A stretch of DNA of 64,000 nucleotides, taken from contig AP018282.1 of NCBI GenBank assembly GCA_002368355.1, positions 1-64,000 of the forward strand. The letters run 5' to 3'. The stretch's first letter is position 1, and each line of letters begins with the position of its first letter. Positions 41,933-49,905 of this stretch are shown in pieces. This DNA comes from Chondrocystis sp. NIES-4102 (lineage in GTDB: Bacteria > Cyanobacteriota > Cyanobacteriia > Cyanobacteriales > Xenococcaceae). Position numbers and translations under genes: made by a program. A model generated the notes under the pieces. That model searched no databases and was not told the DNA's origin. It saw only the letters and a program-made list of their open reading frames with translations.

Positions 41933-42382
41933 CTAACTTCCTTGTTGAATGGGATCATCCTTCGGTGGATGTCTTCCTACATCTCGATCAGCAGCACGAA
42001 TATGAATAACTCTTTCCCGATTCATTGCCAGTGCTTCAACCGTAGCACGTCCAGTTGCAGTTAAACCAACGATATACAGTTGATCGACAGACCAGATGAA
42101 ATGATCGTACCAGCGATCGCATCTGGGATTAAACAAAGGTGTTTTTATTTCTAATTGAGGATCTATACCAATGAGATTGTTAGACTTTCTGCGATTACAG
42201 TGAAAACAGGCTAGTGCTAAATTCTCTAAACTATCTACTCCACCTTGCGCCAGAGGTATTACATGGTCAATTGTAAAACGTACATATTGCCACTGTTCCG
42301 AAGCATGGCAGTACTCGCACAGATAATTAGCCCTTTGTCGTATTTGCGCTTGAATAATTTCCGAAATTTTACTTCGAGGCAA
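41933..42382 (-). CDS. HNH endonuclease family protein
   Basis: A 149-residue protein with a complete HNH fold: CEYCHA, FTIDHVIPLAQGGVDSLENL and ACFHCNRRKSN (two zinc-binding CxxC pairs and the catalytic His). The C-terminal part (LFNPRCDRWYDHFIW and GRATVEALAMNRER) is typical of a family frequent in cyanobacteria. It follows a 92-residue partner gene with a 3-nt gap, so they form a pair. Target and role are unknown. Confidence 0.85.
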   Translation of the reverse strand: MPRSKISEIIQAQIRQRANYLCEYCHASEQWQYVRFTIDHVIPLAQGGVDSLENLALACFHCNRRKSNNLIGIDPQLEIKTPLFNPRCDRWYDHFIWSVDQLYIVGLTATGRATVEALAMNRERVIHIRAADRDVGRHPPKDDPIQQGS

Positions 42383-42385
42383 CTG

Positions 42386-42664
42386 TTATGACTCCTGTTG
42401 AGTTTGAGCCAAGAATAAATTCCGAATAGTTCGATTCACAAAACTTAAATAATCGTCAATTTCTTCGTAGCTATTCAATTCTTGTTCTTCTTCTTGACTT
42501 AAAGAAGTTTCTTTTTGCTTTAAAAGTAGTTCTTCAATTCGCTCCTGTATTGTGCCAGTAGCACAAAAAATAGGTACACCTTCCTCTAACTCAATCCGAA
42601 CTGCCCCTTCCAATGGAAGGGTAGCAGGTAAGCTGTTAAGTTTTGGTAATAAGGGAGAAATCAT
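42386..42664 (-). CDS. Hypothetical partner protein of the HNH endonuclease
   Basis: A 92-residue protein (ATG 42664; an earlier ATG at 42679 is possible) with a beta-like N terminus and a Glu-rich helical C terminus (IQERIEELLLKQKE, EEEQELNSYEEIDDYLS). Small partners like this often precede HNH genes in cyanobacteria. The TLPLEGAV stretch is encoded by a short palindrome (CCCTTCC-AAT-GGAAGGG, 42605-42621). Confidence 0.6.
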   Translation of the reverse strand: MISPLLPKLNSLPATLPLEGAVRIELEEGVPIFCATGTIQERIEELLLKQKETSLSQEEEQELNSYEEIDDYLSFVNRTIRNLFLAQTQQES

Positions 42665-42904
42665 AATAAATAAAGACAAATATTACTCGACAATGGTTCG
42701 GACATTTTTCGCTTAAAGCTCTGAAAGCTTGATTTATCGTTGTTCATTTGAATCTCAAACAAGGCTATAACCCTTGTTTTTCGTAACCGATTAAATTTTG
42801 TCCGAACTATTGACTCGACATGAATAACTTCTTGTTCCACAATAGCTTGAATTTGAGGTTTGAGCGCACCACCAAGCGGATCTCTTCGCGATCGTCAACT
42901 CTGC

Positions 42905-43990
42905 TCAAAAGTCAATTTCAAACTCTTCATTACTTTCCTGATTCTGAAGAGGACACGGGGTCTGGGGAAACCCCAGACCCGTGAGATGTCCGTTCGGCTC
43001 TGGCTTTTTAATTTCTTTATTTACCTGTAGCTCTTGTTTACCAAAGGTTTTATCCAGCATTTGTTGCACCTTATTTGGTACGTAATTTCGTAAATTAGTT
43101 TGACTCCAACTCACGTTAAGTTCGGAAGCTAGGGTAATTTCTTCATTTTGGTTGGCTTGGTTGATTGCAACCAGATCTCGTTCTGGATCGTAAGTAACTC
43201 GGTTTTGAATTAATTGGGGAAAACTACACTGATGTAGTTTACATCCTTTGACTTTAAAGTCCTGTAGTTTATAGCTGATACCTTTGACCTTTCCCGACTC
43301 AATTCTCAATTTGGGGTCAATTTTTAATTGCTGTAATCGAGCTAGAAACACAGTCAGACTTGGACAGTCGTGACTAGCTAAGTCTATTCCTGACTGAATT
43401 TTGAGCGTGTAAGGTGCAGTTGGGTTTTTGGTACTTTTTCTACCTTTACACTCTTCAATTTCTCGCATTATCCTCTGCACCTGTCCTGTAGTTGCAGCTT
43501 TATAGTGGCGTTGGTCTGATGATGGTACTAAAGTCAGACTATGCTCTTGTTCCTGCTCTCTTAAAATCTTTTCTAATTTCATTTTGTCGTAACTGTCATG
43601 AACCCGTTTTCCTTCATGATTGACCATATTAATCAAGATGTGAAAATGATCGTGAGAATGGATGCGATCGTGTTCAGGGTCGTAGCGATCGTGTTTAACT
43701 ACTAAGTACTGATTATCGCCGTAGCCTAAATTATTAATTACAGCCTGAGCAATTTCATCAATAGTCTCAGGATCTAAACTTTTATCGTCAGGAGCAAATC
43801 CAATCGAAATGTGTTTAACAGGCTTTTTGGTTGTAGGTCTTAGCTCCGCACAGGCATTGAGTTCCCAGATCATAGTATTTCTGTTAGTCCCAGCTAGATT
43901 GGTACTGATAATCTCTGGAGTCTTACTGGGGTCTAAAAGATAATTTACTAATCCCCGAAAGCTACTACCTGTAATGATTTTGCCAATCAC
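42905..43990 (-). CDS. mobA: Relaxase (MobA/VirD2-like, MOBP type)
   Basis: Plasmid mobilisation nuclease that nicks oriT and stays bound to the DNA. Visible: N-terminal GSSFRGLVNYLL, motif KHISIGFAPDD and the metal-binding three-His motif HSHDHFHILINMV. It overlaps the MobC gene by 4 nt. At 361 residues it is short, with no extra helicase or primase domain. Its C-terminal tail (GHLTGLGFPQTPCPL) is coded by a near-perfect palindrome. About 225 bp downstream (42680-42904) hold no gene. Confidence 0.88.
   Translation of the reverse strand: MIGKIITGSSFRGLVNYLLDPSKTPEIISTNLAGTNRNTMIWELNACAELRPTTKKPVKHISIGFAPDDKSLDPETIDEIAQAVINNLGYGDNQYLVVKHDRYDPEHDRIHSHDHFHILINMVNHEGKRVHDSYDKMKLEKILREQEQEHSLTLVPSSDQRHYKAATTGQVQRIMREIEECKGRKSTKNPTAPYTLKIQSGIDLASHDCPSLTVFLARLQQLKIDPKLRIESGKVKGISYKLQDFKVKGCKLHQCSFPQLIQNRVTYDPERDLVAINQANQNEEITLASELNVSWSQTNLRNYVPNKVQQMLDKTFGKQELQVNKEIKKPEPNGHLTGLGFPQTPCPLQNQESNEEFEIDF
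42951..42991. repeat. Long palindrome in the 3' end of the relaxase gene
   Basis: GGGTCTGGGG-AAA-CCCCAGACCC forms the core (CACGGG/CCGTG extend it with one bulged base) and outer GGACA/TGTCC add to the stem. It is translated in frame as the last part of the relaxase. Confidence 0.75.
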
Positions 43991-44397
43991 TGTTTTTCTC
44001 TTCCAATCAACAATAGTCTGATCTGGTTTAGCTCTTTAACAGTTTTATCTGTGTAGGCTTTGATAGCACTTAATTCTTCTGGTAGGGGAGAGCTTCCCGA
44101 TAACATACCGCCTACTAACCGCTCTGTATTAAAGGCTTTGGCTATTTGATTAATATTGTTGCCAATGCGTTGTAACTCTCTGCCAATTTCCCCCATGACT
44201 CGATAAGTCTGCCAACTAACTTTAAAGATGTGTTTTTTCTCTACAGGCTTATCTAAAACACATCTAGTAATGTACTCAGTTCGAGAAAGATTTAGTAGCT
44301 TGGCTTGACGGTCTATCTCAATAAGATCGCTGGGGTAAAGTTTTATTAGTACTCCTTTTGATTTATATTCACCTTTATCGTTAGGGTAGTGAGTCAA
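43987..44397 (-). CDS. mobC: MobC/NikA-like relaxosome accessory protein
   Basis: A 136-residue ribbon-helix-helix protein: KGVLIKLYPSDLIEIDRQAK with LSRTEYITRCVLDK, then a helical part with GRELQRIGNNINQIAKAFN, a signature of MobC-type proteins. It helps the relaxase open oriT. It overlaps the relaxase start by 4 nt, showing coupling. The presumed oriT would lie upstream, in 44400-44620, where two imperfect direct repeats are seen. Confidence 0.85.
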   Translation of the reverse strand: MTHYPNDKGEYKSKGVLIKLYPSDLIEIDRQAKLLNLSRTEYITRCVLDKPVEKKHIFKVSWQTYRVMGEIGRELQRIGNNINQIAKAFNTERLVGGMLSGSSPLPEELSAIKAYTDKTVKELNQIRLLLIGREKQ

Positions 44398-44451
44398 AAC
44401 CTTAAACCTGTGGAAGTAAAAACTTTATTTTGGCTGTGTCTAAACCAGTTT

Positions 44452-44500
44452 GGTGCAATTTAGATCACAGTTGAATTATTTCTGTGCAACTTTAGTCACA
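44452..44500. repeat. Two imperfect direct repeats upstream of mobC (candidate oriT or operator)
   Basis: GTGCAATTTAGATCACAG (from about 44453) and GTGCAACTTTAGTCACA (from about 44484) are near-identical with a period of about 31 nt. They lie 55-105 nt upstream of mobC, where relaxosome sites are expected. No nic site could be recognised. Confidence 0.4.
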
Positions 44501-44560
44501 AACCAATAATTTTTGAGATTTTTTACCCTTGTCTAAAATTCAGTTAATTTGAGCTAAAAT

Positions 44561-44925
44561 TATCTGGCAAGCTGCAAGAACGATTGTTTCAGTACTATAG
44601 TACTAAGAGTATATATTTTTGCACTGCTTGCTCTCCAAGTTTTCTCCATCCCAATCAGACTCTTAATTTTAGCCGTGTACGCTTCAATCAGATGGTTGAA
44701 TAAAAACTCAGGCTACGATTTCTAGTAGAAGAAATCAAAAATTGAGGTTCAGACTGCTAAAAAAAGGTAAAAATGAAGTTCAGACCTTTGAAAAATCGAG
44801 CTTAAATTTTTGTCTTATTTAACCTATATTAGATGGTTATTCCTATTAAGTAAAAACTCAGATTATAATTTTCAGCAAAAAACTTCCAAAAATGAGATTC
44901 AGAGTCTTAAAAAATCGACTCAGAG
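44561..44925. repeat. Degenerate tandem repeats and gene remnants
   Basis: Two copies of an imperfect unit (from AGATGGTT to AAAAATGAG(G/A)TTCAGA...TAAAAAA, about 44693-44762 and 44835-44916) and one partial copy (44768-44803). Read on the plus strand the copies resemble each other as protein (KNS-D/G-Y-N/D-F, then K-N/I-E-I/V-Q), with TAG TAG in one copy where CAG CAA stands in the other. On the minus strand 44705-44561 is open for about 48 codons (FNHLIEAYTAKIKSLIG onward), possibly a transposase relic. No intact gene is supported in 44398-45111. Confidence 0.35.
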
Positions 44926-45111
44926 TTTATTTTTTTCCCTGTTTTTGCTTTCTGAGAAAATTCGCCTAGTTCGAGATTATTTCATGAACTTACTCACTCC
45001 GAATTGAGTTTGGAATTAAATAGCATTTGATGGTCGTGTTGAAGTTTAAACTAAAAAAATCCACCACGATAGTTGTGGTATATACTAGTCGAGTCGATAT
45101 GTTAGACCAAT

Positions 45112-45594
45112 CTACTTGAAGGAACAAGTATTATTGATATCGATAACCCAGCAGTTATCGAGTAGGATAGGAGAGATCGCATTTCTGACCAGCGACCAGG
45201 ACAAGCCACCTAAACCGCATCCAGGTCAAGTCAGGACAAAGGTGCAATCTGGTTTCAGATTTGCAAGTTCAGCCAGAGTCCGAGCCGAATTCGTGATTAA
45301 AGTCAAGCTAGAGCGATCGCGCCAATGATGCTTGGTAGGAAAGGACAAAATGTGAACATTACCCATACTCAATAAATAGTGAACCTGATTTCCAGACTCA
45401 GTTAGCTTTTGCCCCAGTATTTTTGGTAGTTGAGGATGCACTAGAGTAAATGCCTTAGCCATACCTGCTCTCATTACCGCATCGCCATTGGTTTTAATGA
45501 TGCCATTAGTGGTAATGCACAAAGCTAATTGTTTTGTTTGAGGCTGTTGCGACCAGGAATCTCGCTCAAAAATGTTTCCAGTAATTTCCAGCAT
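45112..45594 (-). pseudogene. Macro-domain-like gene interrupted by an in-frame TGA
   Basis: Residues 1-122 (LEITGNIFE start, CITTNGIIKTNGDAVMRAGM, GNQVHYLL, HILSFPTKHHWRD) match a macro-domain-like family in small phage and plasmid proteins, which bind ADP-ribose-type ligands. Translation stops at TGA 45228-45226, but the same frame continues with the expected PGCGLGGLSWSLV segment up to TAG at 45112. Full length would be 160 residues. The stop replaces a position that is usually Arg (CGA to TGA is one change). Loss of function, readthrough or a sequencing error are all possible. Confidence 0.7.
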
Positions 45595-45648
45595 AAATAA
45601 ATATCTGATTATTATTTACTTGTGCTCGCTAGAGCTATTGAAAACAAA

Positions 45649-45676
45649 AAAACAATACCCAATTTGGGTATTGTTT
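45649..45676. terminator. Rho-independent terminator-like hairpin
   Basis: AAAACAATACCC and GGGTATTGTTTT form a 12-bp stem around AATTT, with A/T runs on both sides. It lies between the macro-like gene and the gene ending at 45720, and could stop transcription coming from 45720-46103. Confidence 0.75.
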
Positions 45677-45719
45677 TAACTGGAGACAGATTACCCAAGT
45701 GGATATCTGTCCTCTATAT

Positions 45720-46103
45720 TTACCTAGCAATTTGCTTGTTCCAGTAATGAAATTTTCTGGAACACTGTTTTTGCTTGGTACGTAACTCTTGTTCGTTTTG
45801 AACTAAGCGCCATTGCTGAGTCTGATGGTCGTAAATCTCGACTAGGTTAAACGCAGCTTGCATGATTTGCTCGCGATTCCAACCAGTATAATACTGTTGG
45901 TAAGAATGTCTGGTTGCTTTGGCGTCAACAATTTGACCAGCACGTTTGAACTTATCTATTTCGCTATTGATAATAGTGAAAACAAGTTGTTCTATTGTCA
46001 ACGGTTTAGGCTGTTTGACTTGTTCGGGTACGTAACTAGCTACAGATTGAACAGGTGCATAGGCTTGAGTCTGAACAGGTGCATAAGCAGTAGTATAAGT
46101 CAT
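45720..46103 (-). CDS. Hypothetical protein with YAPVQ-rich N terminus
   Basis: A 127-residue protein. The first 32 residues are low-complexity (TTAYAPVQTQAYAPVQSVAS), the rest is helical and basic with many Gln, Tyr and Trp residues. ATG 46103 is chosen; the ORF could extend to 46136. Its leader contains a hairpin plus TAGTGAAT motif seen before three other plasmid genes. The N terminus is reminiscent of the YAPQQVQQP repeats at 59565-60395. Function unknown. Confidence 0.55.
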   Translation of the reverse strand: MTYTTAYAPVQTQAYAPVQSVASYVPEQVKQPKPLTIEQLVFTIINSEIDKFKRAGQIVDAKATRHSYQQYYTGWNREQIMQAAFNLVEIYDHQTQQWRLVQNEQELRTKQKQCSRKFHYWNKQIAR

Positions 46104-46129
46104 GGTTTTTAACCTTATTGATTTAATTA

Positions 46130-46157
46130 AATTCACTAACCCAGGCTCGACCGAGCC
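46130..46157 (-). promoter_or_regulatory. Leader hairpin-TGAA motif, copy 1
   Basis: On the minus strand GGCTC-GGTC-GAGCC (5-bp stem, 4-nt loop) is followed by TGGGTTAGTGAAT, 27 nt before the start codon at 46103. The same layout precedes the genes starting at 46801, 47348 and 60395. Confidence 0.5.
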
Positions 46158-46321
46158 AAAATTAGGCAGACTTTTAATTTGAGTCTGCCTTTGACTAACT
46201 TAAATCAGGTTATGTCTTGACTGACCCCTAATGGGTCATGTCTTTTTCTTTAACTTCTGCCTGCACTCAGAAGAAGTTAATCGACCATAGATTCTCCAAC
46301 GCCAATTTTGGATTTTAAAGT

Positions 46322-46801
46322 TTAATTATAAAAATGTATAAATGTATTCCAACAATTAAATGTCGGTCGATTTATAGAGATGGCGTAGTTTACACAATTT
46401 CTAGTACCGCCTTGTTTTTGATTCAATAGAGCCATTAATTGATTGCTATGATCGACAATCCACTGATTTCGTAGTTGCATTGCTTGAGTAGTATAATTTC
46501 CGTCAGAGACAATTTCAATATAACTAGCTCTGTTTAGTAGTTCTAGATATTTAACTTGACTAGCTTGAGTCCATCGCGATTCCTGACCGCGAAAAGGAAT
46601 AGCTGCCACTAGCTGAAGGCATCGATTAATAGCGCATTCAGCCACAGCCGTGTCCCATCCTAAAGCCATTCCTGAGATCACCGTATCGGGACGATATTGA
46701 CTAATAATAAAATTAGCAGTGTCTAATAAAGCTTGATAGGTGCGTTCAGAATAAGTACCTGGTAGAGAATTAGGTCTATGACCAGTAAATCCTAATATCA
46801 T
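46322..46801 (-). CDS. SLOG-domain (DprA/YspA-like) nucleotide-binding protein
   Basis: A 159-residue Rossmann-type SLOG protein: ILGFTGHRPNSL at the N terminus, VISGMALGWDTAVAECAI in the middle, and AIPFRGQESRW. The GHRP and GMALGWD motifs are typical of the DUF1273/YspA-like group. SLOG proteins bind nucleotides or NAD-like ligands and occur in conflict systems. A leader hairpin motif lies upstream, and DUF4326 and macro-like genes flank it. Confidence 0.8.
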   Translation of the reverse strand: MILGFTGHRPNSLPGTYSERTYQALLDTANFIISQYRPDTVISGMALGWDTAVAECAINRCLQLVAAIPFRGQESRWTQASQVKYLELLNRASYIEIVSDGNYTTQAMQLRNQWIVDHSNQLMALLNQKQGGTRNCVNYAISINRPTFNCWNTFIHFYN

Positions 46802-46821
46802 TTTGATCTATTCATTAGTAG

Positions 46822-46850
46822 ACTTCACTCTACCCAAGCTCGACCGAGCA
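46822..46850 (-). promoter_or_regulatory. Leader hairpin-TGAA motif, copy 2
   Basis: On the minus strand GCTC-GGTC-GAGC then TTGGGTAGAGTGAAGT, about 21 nt before the start codon at 46801. The hairpin is nearly identical to copy 1. Confidence 0.5.
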
Positions 46851-46871
46851 ACTTAGACGCTATTTTTATAT

Positions 46872-47348
46872 TTAACTAAAGTTCTTACTGTTGTACCAGA
46901 CCGCAGCGTTCCACAATATTTGTGTATGGCAATAAATATTGTCTTTGTTAAGGGCATTGTGATAAGTATTGACACAAAAACACACTAAAGTATGTACTTT
47001 ATCTAATTCCCTACATAAATTTAAAAATCTATAAAGATACATCCTTTCCCAGTCCATTAAATTATCTTGAGAATTTTCATTCTGAATTAATTTCCAAAGC
47101 CATTGTTTATAAAAATATAAACATTCTTCTAAACTATTAACTCGCCAGACACAATTATTGGTATTTTTGTGAGAATAGGGATTGCCTAAACCCAAATCCA
47201 AAGGATTAAAATAATCTGAATTGCGACTGGAATTACGTCCACAATAAACTGTTCCTGCGCTCAACGTGTTTGCACGATTTAACGTAACAATGTTAACTAT
47301 ACGAGATTCTAATTCTGCCTTTTTAGCCGAAATAAGAGGATTACTCAT
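46872..47348 (-). CDS. DUF4326-like protein
   Basis: A 158-residue protein with the DUF4326 outline: VTLNRANTL...VYCGRNSS, a GLGNPYSHKN loop, SLEECLYFYKQWLWK, and a C-terminal CFCVN...YCHTQIL Cys-Cys-His cluster. The family is frequent in phages and plasmids and its role is unsettled; nucleotide-related functions have been proposed. It is followed by the SLOG gene on the same strand. The leader carries the hairpin-TGAA motif. Confidence 0.7.
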   Translation of the reverse strand: MSNPLISAKKAELESRIVNIVTLNRANTLSAGTVYCGRNSSRNSDYFNPLDLGLGNPYSHKNTNNCVWRVNSLEECLYFYKQWLWKLIQNENSQDNLMDWERMYLYRFLNLCRELDKVHTLVCFCVNTYHNALNKDNIYCHTQILWNAAVWYNSKNFS

Positions 47349-47377
47349 GATTTAAATAAAACCGATATCGAATCAAA

Positions 47378-47404
47378 CTTCACCTACATCAACCCGACAG
47401 GGTT
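47378..47404 (-). promoter_or_regulatory. Leader hairpin-TGAA motif, copy 3
   Basis: On the minus strand AACCC-TGTC-GGGTT is followed by GATGTAGGTGAAGTT, 30 nt before the start codon at 47348. The stem bases differ from copies 1 and 2 but the structure and the downstream GTGAA are kept. Confidence 0.5.
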
Positions 47405-47643
47405 AATTGTTTAGTAAGGATTCAGGTTCTAAAGTTCTATATTCTGGTTTTTGACAAGACTATTTCGTTCTATTTGTGGCGTTCTCGACTCTATTTCCTG
47501 ACTTAACTGAGCTTTAATATCTACTGTAAATATTAGAAATCATTGATTCACTTTTTCAGCGATCGCCAGCTAGTAGTGCAAATTAAATCCTCAAATGTTC
47601 GGGTTAAAATTAAATTGCCAACCCTTAAATAAAAATTAAGATT

Positions 47644-48336
47644 ATGTCCACTATTCCTCTTCCTCCTACCCCTCCTAAACCTTTATTTGATCTGAAAAAG
47701 CGTTTAGAAGTCTATCAGCAAATGCAGTCCGATTTGGAACAGCAGGTTGCATATCAGCAAAAAGCGATCGCTTTTCATAGTGAATCTTTAGAATTATTAA
47801 AAAAGGAGGCAGAAAATACTCAAAACGAGCTAAATTCTTGTCAAAATATTATTGAATCTTTAACTAGCAATGTTAGTTCTCAACCTCAGACAGATAGTAA
47901 TGGACATCAAGCGGTTGTAGTTGACGCAGAAATTGAACCAGAACTAGAAACCGAACCCACTAAGACTAAGACCAAATCTCTTTCTAAAGCTAAAGTCAAA
48001 ACACCTGTTAAAACCAACAAATCTTCTACCACTAAATCTAAAGCAGAAGCTAAACAAACAACTAAAAAAGTCAAAGTTAAGCCTGCAAGCACCTTACCTC
48101 CTTCTAAAGTGCTTGAGCAGTATGAAAGCATTACTGATATGGTATTAGATTTTATTATTGAGAAAGAAGGAGTAATAGAAGTATCGGATGTAATTAAATA
48201 CGCTTATCCTGATGGTCTAGAGCCTGATCAACGTAAAAAAGCTGCTAGTTCCTTTAGTAGCGTTTTAGGTCTTCAGACTAAAAAAGGTAAATTAGAACGT
48301 ACTGTTCCTGGGAAATATCTTTGGAACAAAAAATAA
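47644..48336 (+). CDS. Basic coiled-coil protein with C-terminal winged-helix-like domain
   Basis: A 230-residue protein: a helical coiled coil (about 20-75), a disordered Lys/Thr/Ser-rich linker (about 95-155, with TKTKTKSLSKAKVKTPVKT) and a folded C-terminal part (EQYESITDMVLDFIIEKEGV, GLEPDQRKKAASSFSSVL, PGKYLWNK) resembling a small winged helix. The linker is histone-tail-like, so DNA binding is probable; a nucleoid or regulatory role is inference. The 295-bp gap upstream has nothing else recognised. Confidence 0.6.
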   Translation: MSTIPLPPTPPKPLFDLKKRLEVYQQMQSDLEQQVAYQQKAIAFHSESLELLKKEAENTQNELNSCQNIIESLTSNVSSQPQTDSNGHQAVVVDAEIEPELETEPTKTKTKSLSKAKVKTPVKTNKSSTTKSKAEAKQTTKKVKVKPASTLPPSKVLEQYESITDMVLDFIIEKEGVIEVSDVIKYAYPDGLEPDQRKKAASSFSSVLGLQTKKGKLERTVPGKYLWNKK

Positions 48337-48456
48337 AATCGTAAGATTTAAAACTACTGACCCAAGTTGGCAGGTACAAAGGAAATGAAAAAAAAAGTAA
48401 GCAGGAAAAAATCAAACAGTAGAACAAATGTTCTTTCTACTAGTTTACGTTTAAAG

Positions 48457-48657
48457 TTAGAAACAGGACTGATTGACAATTCGATCTATCGTATGTTCAG
48501 CTGCACAGTAAGCAGATTTTGGTGAATAGTAACCTTCTGGGCTGAAAGTAATTCTATCCTTAAAAAAGATGGCATACTGATGCAGCCTATTTGGATAGTA
48601 GAAGAGGATAACAATATATCCCTTATAGTTTTCTACGTTGCTAATCGTTAATTCCAT
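48457..48657 (-). CDS. Small hypothetical protein
   Basis: A 66-residue protein with an alternating beta pattern (YKGYIVILFYYPNRLHQYAI) and a helical Cys-containing end. No signal, membrane segment or known motif. Codon use looks normal, so it may be real, but nothing outside the sequence supports it. Confidence 0.4.
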   Translation of the reverse strand: MELTISNVENYKGYIVILFYYPNRLHQYAIFFKDRITFSPEGYYSPKSAYCAAEHTIDRIVNQSCF

Positions 48658-48916
48658 AGATCGTTTCCCATGACCAACGGTCTACTATTATAACCAGATT
48701 TGGCTGGTTGAAGATTTGAGCGCAGTTGTGTTTTATCCGCGGTAAATATACTACACTAATAGCAAAATTCCTGAAACAATTCTAATAATTTGTTGCTTTA
48801 GCCTTCTAAAGCTATGTTTTTCATAACTTCACCCTGTACAAAGTAGAAGTTATCTTTCGATTCTGCATCCTGGTAATTTTGCGCTTTACCTTTCTTGAGT
48901 TGAGCAACTTTCCACT

Positions 48917-48939
48917 GCCAGCCGTTAAAACGGACTGGC
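48917..48939. other. Hairpin downstream of the primase gene
   Basis: GCCAGCCGTT and AACGGACTGGC pair with one bulged A. It lies 28 nt beyond the primase stop on the minus strand without a clear T run, so it may be a weak terminator. Apart from this the 309-bp gap 48658-48966 holds nothing recognised. Confidence 0.35.
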
Positions 48940-48966
48940 TAATTCTCACTCACACCTATTTAGGTT

Positions 48967-49854
48967 TTAGCTAATCTTGACATAGTAGTAAATTGTGCGG
49001 TAAGTAATGCCTGAACCGTTAAAACTCGACCAGCGGTAGGAACATTCTCCAGCTTTATACTTGCTCGAACTCTGACTCCAACGATCCCAGAGCCAAAGTA
49101 AGCCAGCATCCCAATCTTTAAGAGCCATACCCACTCGAATCCAGTCATCGTAAATGTCTGCATAGATGGGATTAATTAAATCAACCAGTTCCTCTACCGT
49201 TTGATGTTGATAAACTTTGGTTTGAGGAAGTTTAAACCTAAGTTTTGGTTTTAAAATATTTAACCATAGACTAGATATTGTGGGAATTTCGAGCTGGTCT
49301 GGTGCAATTATCCAACGATATTTACCCGTTATAGGATGAACCGATGGAGGCAGGGTAACAAGTAAATTTTTACCCCTTACTTCTAAGCCATTATTGAGTT
49401 TAAAGCTGGTTATGGGCTGGTCTACATAATATAGAAACTGTCTACGTCCTGGACGACCAGAACTATAACTAACGGTAGTGGGAAAACCCATTGCCTTAAC
49501 TTGATTTAAAGCCTCAATTGAGTCACAATCAAGGGCAATCAAATAGCGATCGCTCTGTTGTTGTCCGCATAATAAACTATAGCCATTGGGGACAGCTGTA
49601 TAAAATCCTTGGTTTCCTCTTACCCAGATTTTTCCCTCTTGAGATAAGGAACGAAATAGGATTTGGGGTGAATAGTAATTCTGCTGCCACCTTTTACCCA
49701 AGGGTTTTTTATCGATGCAAGGGACTAATTTCCAATAATTTGGCAGTCTAAATAAACTTTGAATTATTTGATTTAATCGCTCTGGCGAGCGATAGAAGTT
49801 GCTTCTATAATCCGTCTCTATAGGAGCTTGTCGTTCTTGAGTAAAACTAGACAT
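48967..49854 (-). CDS. Prim-Pol type primase with PriCT-2-like domain
   Basis: A 295-residue replication protein. The N-terminal part fits the bifunctional primase-polymerase fold (CIDKKPLGKRWQ, GYSLLCGQ, YLIALDCDS with the catalytic acidic pair, TVSYSSGRPGRRQFLYYV). A PriCT-2-like domain follows (YDDWIRVGMALKDW and CSYRWSSFN). No helicase domain is attached. With the AAA+ ATPase and PolA-like gene it suggests plasmid-encoded replication. Confidence 0.78.
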   Translation of the reverse strand: MSSFTQERQAPIETDYRSNFYRSPERLNQIIQSLFRLPNYWKLVPCIDKKPLGKRWQQNYYSPQILFRSLSQEGKIWVRGNQGFYTAVPNGYSLLCGQQQSDRYLIALDCDSIEALNQVKAMGFPTTVSYSSGRPGRRQFLYYVDQPITSFKLNNGLEVRGKNLLVTLPPSVHPITGKYRWIIAPDQLEIPTISSLWLNILKPKLRFKLPQTKVYQHQTVEELVDLINPIYADIYDDWIRVGMALKDWDAGLLWLWDRWSQSSSKYKAGECSYRWSSFNGSGITYRTIYYYVKIS

Positions 49855-49905
49855 AATACTAGGGTTGGTTAATTGTCTGGTTTTCTCAAGCGTAAGCTTT
49901 TAGAA

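Noticed and set aside
44810-45007. 65-codon plus-strand ORF
   Set aside because: It falls in the degenerate repeat area and matches a neighbouring repeat copy that has stop codons, so it is probably a remnant rather than a gene.
45116-45328. 70-codon plus-strand ORF
   Set aside because: It is antisense to the 3' part of the macro-domain-like gene, whose frame is recognisable beyond the TGA.
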